Assembly: GCA_022414725.1 (NCBI GenBank)
Contig: CM039463.1
Coordinates: forward strand, 24,613,707-24,677,706
Origin: Microglena sp. YARC
Lineage: Eukaryota; Chlorophyta; Chlorophyceae; Chlamydomonadales; Chlamydomonadaceae
Direction of reading: 5' to 3'
DNA length: 64,000 nt
The translations under genes were made by a program, and so were the position numbers. The notes beneath the pieces are model-generated. The model was not told the DNA's origin. It saw only the letters and a program-made list of their open reading frames with translations, and searched no databases. Below are positions 61,101 through 64,000 of this stretch, in pieces (the stretch's first letter is position 1; every line of letters begins with the position of its first letter).

Positions 61101-64000
61101 TCTCGCGGTCTTGCTTACGAGTTGTTTATATCCCCATCAAAGCCATCCAATGTTTAGACCTTGTTTATAGTCTCGTTCTTGCTTACGAGTTGTTTATATC
61201 CATCAAAGCCATCCAATGTTTAGACCTTGTTTATAGTCCTCGGTCTTGCTTACGAGTTGTTTATATCCCCATCAAAGCCATCCAATGTTTAGACCTTGTT
61301 TATAGTCTCGGTCTTGCTTACGAGTTGTTTTATATCCCCATCAAAGCCATCCAATGTTTAGACCTTGTTTATAGTCTCGGTCTTGCTTACGAGTTGTTTA
61401 TATCCCCATCAAAGCCATCCAATGTTTAGACCTTGTTTATAGTCTCGGTCTTGCTTACGAGTTGTTATATCCCCATCAAAGCCATCCAATGTTTAGACCT
61501 TGTTTATAGTCTCGGTCTTGCTTACGAGTTGTTTATATCCCCATCAAAGCCATCCAATGTTTAGACCTTGTTTATAGTCTCGGTCTTGCTTACGAGTTGT
61601 TTATATCCCCATCAAAGCCATCCAATGTTTAGACCTTGTTTATAGCCTCGGTCTTGCTTACGAGTTTGTTTATATCCCCATCAAAGCCATCCAATGTTTA
61701 GACCTTGTTTATAGTCTCGGTCTTGCTTACGAGTTGTTTATATCCCCATCAAAGCCATCCAATAGCTTGCTTACGAGTTGTTTATATCCCCATCAAAGCC
61801 ATCCAATGTTTAGACCTTGTTTATAGTCTCGGTCTTGCTTACGAGTTGTTTATATCCCCATCAAAGCCATCCAATGTTTAGACCTTGTTTATAGTCTCGG
61901 TCTTGCTTACGAGTTGTTTATATCCCCATCAAAGCCATCCAATGTTTAGCCTAAACCTTGTTTTTATAGTCTCGGTCTTGCTTACGAGTTGTTTATATCC
62001 CCATCAAAGCCATCCAATGTTTAGACCTTGTTTATAGTCTCGGTCTTGCTTACGAGTTGTTTATATCCCCATCAAAGCCATCCAATGTTTAGACCTTGTT
62101 TATAGTCTCGGTCTTGCTTACGAGTTGTTTATATCCCCATCAAAGCCATCCAATGTTTAGACCTTGTTTATAGCCTCGGTCTTGCTTACGAGTTGTTTAT
62201 ATCCCCATCAAAGCCATCCAATGTTTAGACCTTGTTTATAGCCTCGGTCTTGCTTACGAGTTGTTTATATCCCCATCAAAGCCATCCAATGTTTAGACCT
62301 TGTTTATAGTCTTGCTCGGTCTTGCTTACGAGTTGTTTATATCCCCATCAAAGCCATCCAATGTTTAGACCTTGGTTTATAGTCTCGGTCTTGCTTACGA
62401 GTTGTTTATATCCCCATCAAAGCCATCCAATGTTTAGACCTTGTTTATAGTCTCGGTCTTGCTTACGAGTTGTTTATATCCCCATCAAAGCCATCCAATG
62501 TTTAGACCTTGTTTATAGCCTCGGTCTTGCTTACGAGTTGTTTATATCCCCATCAAAGCCATCCAATGTTTAGACCTTGTTTATAGTCTCGGTCTTGCTT
62601 ACGAGTTGTTTATATCCCATCAAAGCCATCCAATGTTTAGACCTTGTTTATAGCCTCGGTCTTGCTTACGAGTTGTTTATATCCCCATCAAAGCCATCCA
62701 ATGTTTAGACCTTGTTTATAGCCTCGGTCTTGCTTACGAGTTGTTTATATCCCCATCAAAGCCATCCAATGTTTAGACCTTGTTTATAGTCTCGGTCTTG
62801 CTTACGAGTTGTTTATATCCCCATCAAAGCCATCCAATGTTTAGACCTTGTTTATAGTCTCGGTCTTGCTTACGAGTTGTTTATATCCCCATCAAAGCCA
62901 TCCAATGTTTAGACCTTTTTATAGTCTCGGTCTTGCTTACGAGTTGTTTATATCCCCATCAAAGCCATCCAATGTTTAGACCTTGTTATAGTCTCGGTCT
63001 TTGCTTACGAGTTGTTTATATCCCCATCAAAGCCATCCAATGTTTAGACCTTGTTTATAGTCCTCGGTCTTGCTTACGAAGTTGTTTATATCCCCATCAA
63101 AGCCATCCAATGTTTTAGACCTTGTTTATAGTCTTGCTTACGAGTTGTTTATATCCCCATCAAAGCCATCCAATGTTTTAGACCTTGTTTATATCTCGGT
63201 CTTGCTTACGAGTTGTTTATATCCCCATCAAAGCCATCCAATGTTTAGACCTTGTTTATAGTCTCGGTCTTGCTTACGAGTTGTTTATATCCCCATCAAA
63301 GCCATCCAATGTTTAGACCTTGTTTATAGGTCTTGCTTACATCCCCATCAAAGCCATCCAATGTTTAGACCTTGTTTATAGCGGTCTTGCTTACGAGTTG
63401 TTTATATCCCCATCAAAGCCATCCAATGTTTAGACCTTGTTTATAGTCTCTGTCTTGCTTACGATTTGTTTATATCCCCATCAAAGCCATCCAATGTTTA
63501 GACCTTGTTTGTAGTCTCGGTCTTGCTTACGAGTTGTTTATTTCCCCATCAAAGCCATCCAATGCTTAGGACTTGTCGATAGCCTAATCCAAGTCACCCA
63601 ATGTTTAGACCTTGTTTATAGCCTCGGGCTTGCTTACGAGTTGTTTATATCCCCATCAAAGCCATCCAATGTTTAGACCTTGTTTGTAGTCTCGGTCTTG
63701 CTTACGAGTTGTTTATATCCCCATCAAAGCCATCCAATGCTTAGGACTTGTCGATAGCCTAATCCAAGTCGCCCAATGTTTAGACCATGTTTATAGCCTC
63801 GGTCTTGCTTACGAGTTGTTTATATCCCCATCAAAGCCATCCAATGTTTAGACCTTGTTTATCGTCTCGGTCTTGCTTACGAGTTGTTTATATCCCCATC
63901 AAAGCCATCCAATGTTTAGACCTTGTTTATAGTCTCGGTCTTGCTTACGAGTTGTTTATATCCCCATCAAAGCCATCCAATGTTTAGACCTTGTTTATAG
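58161..64000. repeat. 68-bp satellite array, about 85 copies, continuing past the window
   Basis: A unit of exactly 68 bp (CCATCAAAGCCATCCAATGT, TTAGACCTTGTTTATAGTCT, CGGTCTTGCTTACGAGTTGT, TTATATCC). It is highly homogeneous from about 58,560 to 63,500. Units at the left edge (58,161-58,560) and near the right edge (63,540-63,790) are more variable and share a variant with AATGCTTAGGACTTGTC and ATAGCCTAATCCAAGTC. Scattered single-base indels occur. Apparent frames (SCLRVVYIPIKAIQCLDLVY) read the repeat. Confidence 0.97.

Noticed and set aside
58161..64000. CRISPR-like array
   Set aside because: There are no unique spacers; the whole 68-bp unit repeats and the context is eukaryotic and intronic.

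Overview
This window is nuclear DNA of a eukaryote. Coding sequence is a small fraction and lies as short exons (27-261 bp) with canonical GT-AG borders inside long, repeat-filled introns. Plant-type telomeric repeats (CCCTAAA/TTTAGGG) occur at about 37,630-37,700 and a fragment at about 41,948. The cyclophilin and GPKOW/MOS2-like proteins are of general eukaryotic type. A green-lineage organism, probably a repeat-rich alga, is the best guess, but this is inference.

Three protein-coding genes can be reconstructed, all on the minus strand. (1) Exons between 57,700 and 49,100 encode the C-terminal two thirds of a GPKOW/MOS2/Spp2-type spliceosome factor: the segment after the G-patch, KOW 1, a basic/acidic linker, and KOW 2 with the family's C-terminus. 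The G-patch exons must lie beyond the window's right edge. (2) Exons between 26,897 and 14,297 encode a divergent cyclophilin (A) lacking several catalytic residues; its first exon was not found. (3) Exons between 12,015 and about 4,040 encode a second cyclophilin (B) with all the usual catalytic residues; its extreme N-terminus was not found. A and B share exon lengths and phases (27, 58 and 107 bp), so they are old paralogues.

The most unusual property is how the introns are built. Next to most exons the adjacent intron holds tandem or dispersed partial copies of that same exon's edge, each carrying the splice site: exon starts upstream, exon ends downstream. Several minisatellites here, including the donor-seeded 25-bp array, the roughly 125-bp acceptor array and perhaps the 68-bp satellite that fills 58.2-64.0 kb, appear to have grown out of such junction duplications.

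Mobile elements: a 6.4-kb decayed L1-type LINE (41,315-47,700, minus strand) sits in one copy of a 724-bp tandem duplication whose other copy is the empty site. There are three tRNA-derived SINEs (one with a 22-bp target duplication), two truncated SINE tails, a five-copy interspersed repeat, several foldback/TIR elements, and a relic of the 3' end of another retroelement at 13.2-13.9 kb.

Layout: 0-4 kb repeats and a SINE; 4-12 kb cyclophilin B; 12-14.3 kb intergenic with a foldback element and a retroelement relic; 14.3-27 kb cyclophilin A; 27-38.6 kb almost pure tandem repeats (27-bp, 91-bp, a 4.5-kb G/T-only block, GC-rich and telomeric repeats); 40-48.3 kb duplicated locus with LINE; 49-57.7 kb GPKOW-like gene; 57.7-64 kb exon-edge copies passing into the 68-bp satellite. 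Long open frames inside the repeats are artefacts of repeat composition.
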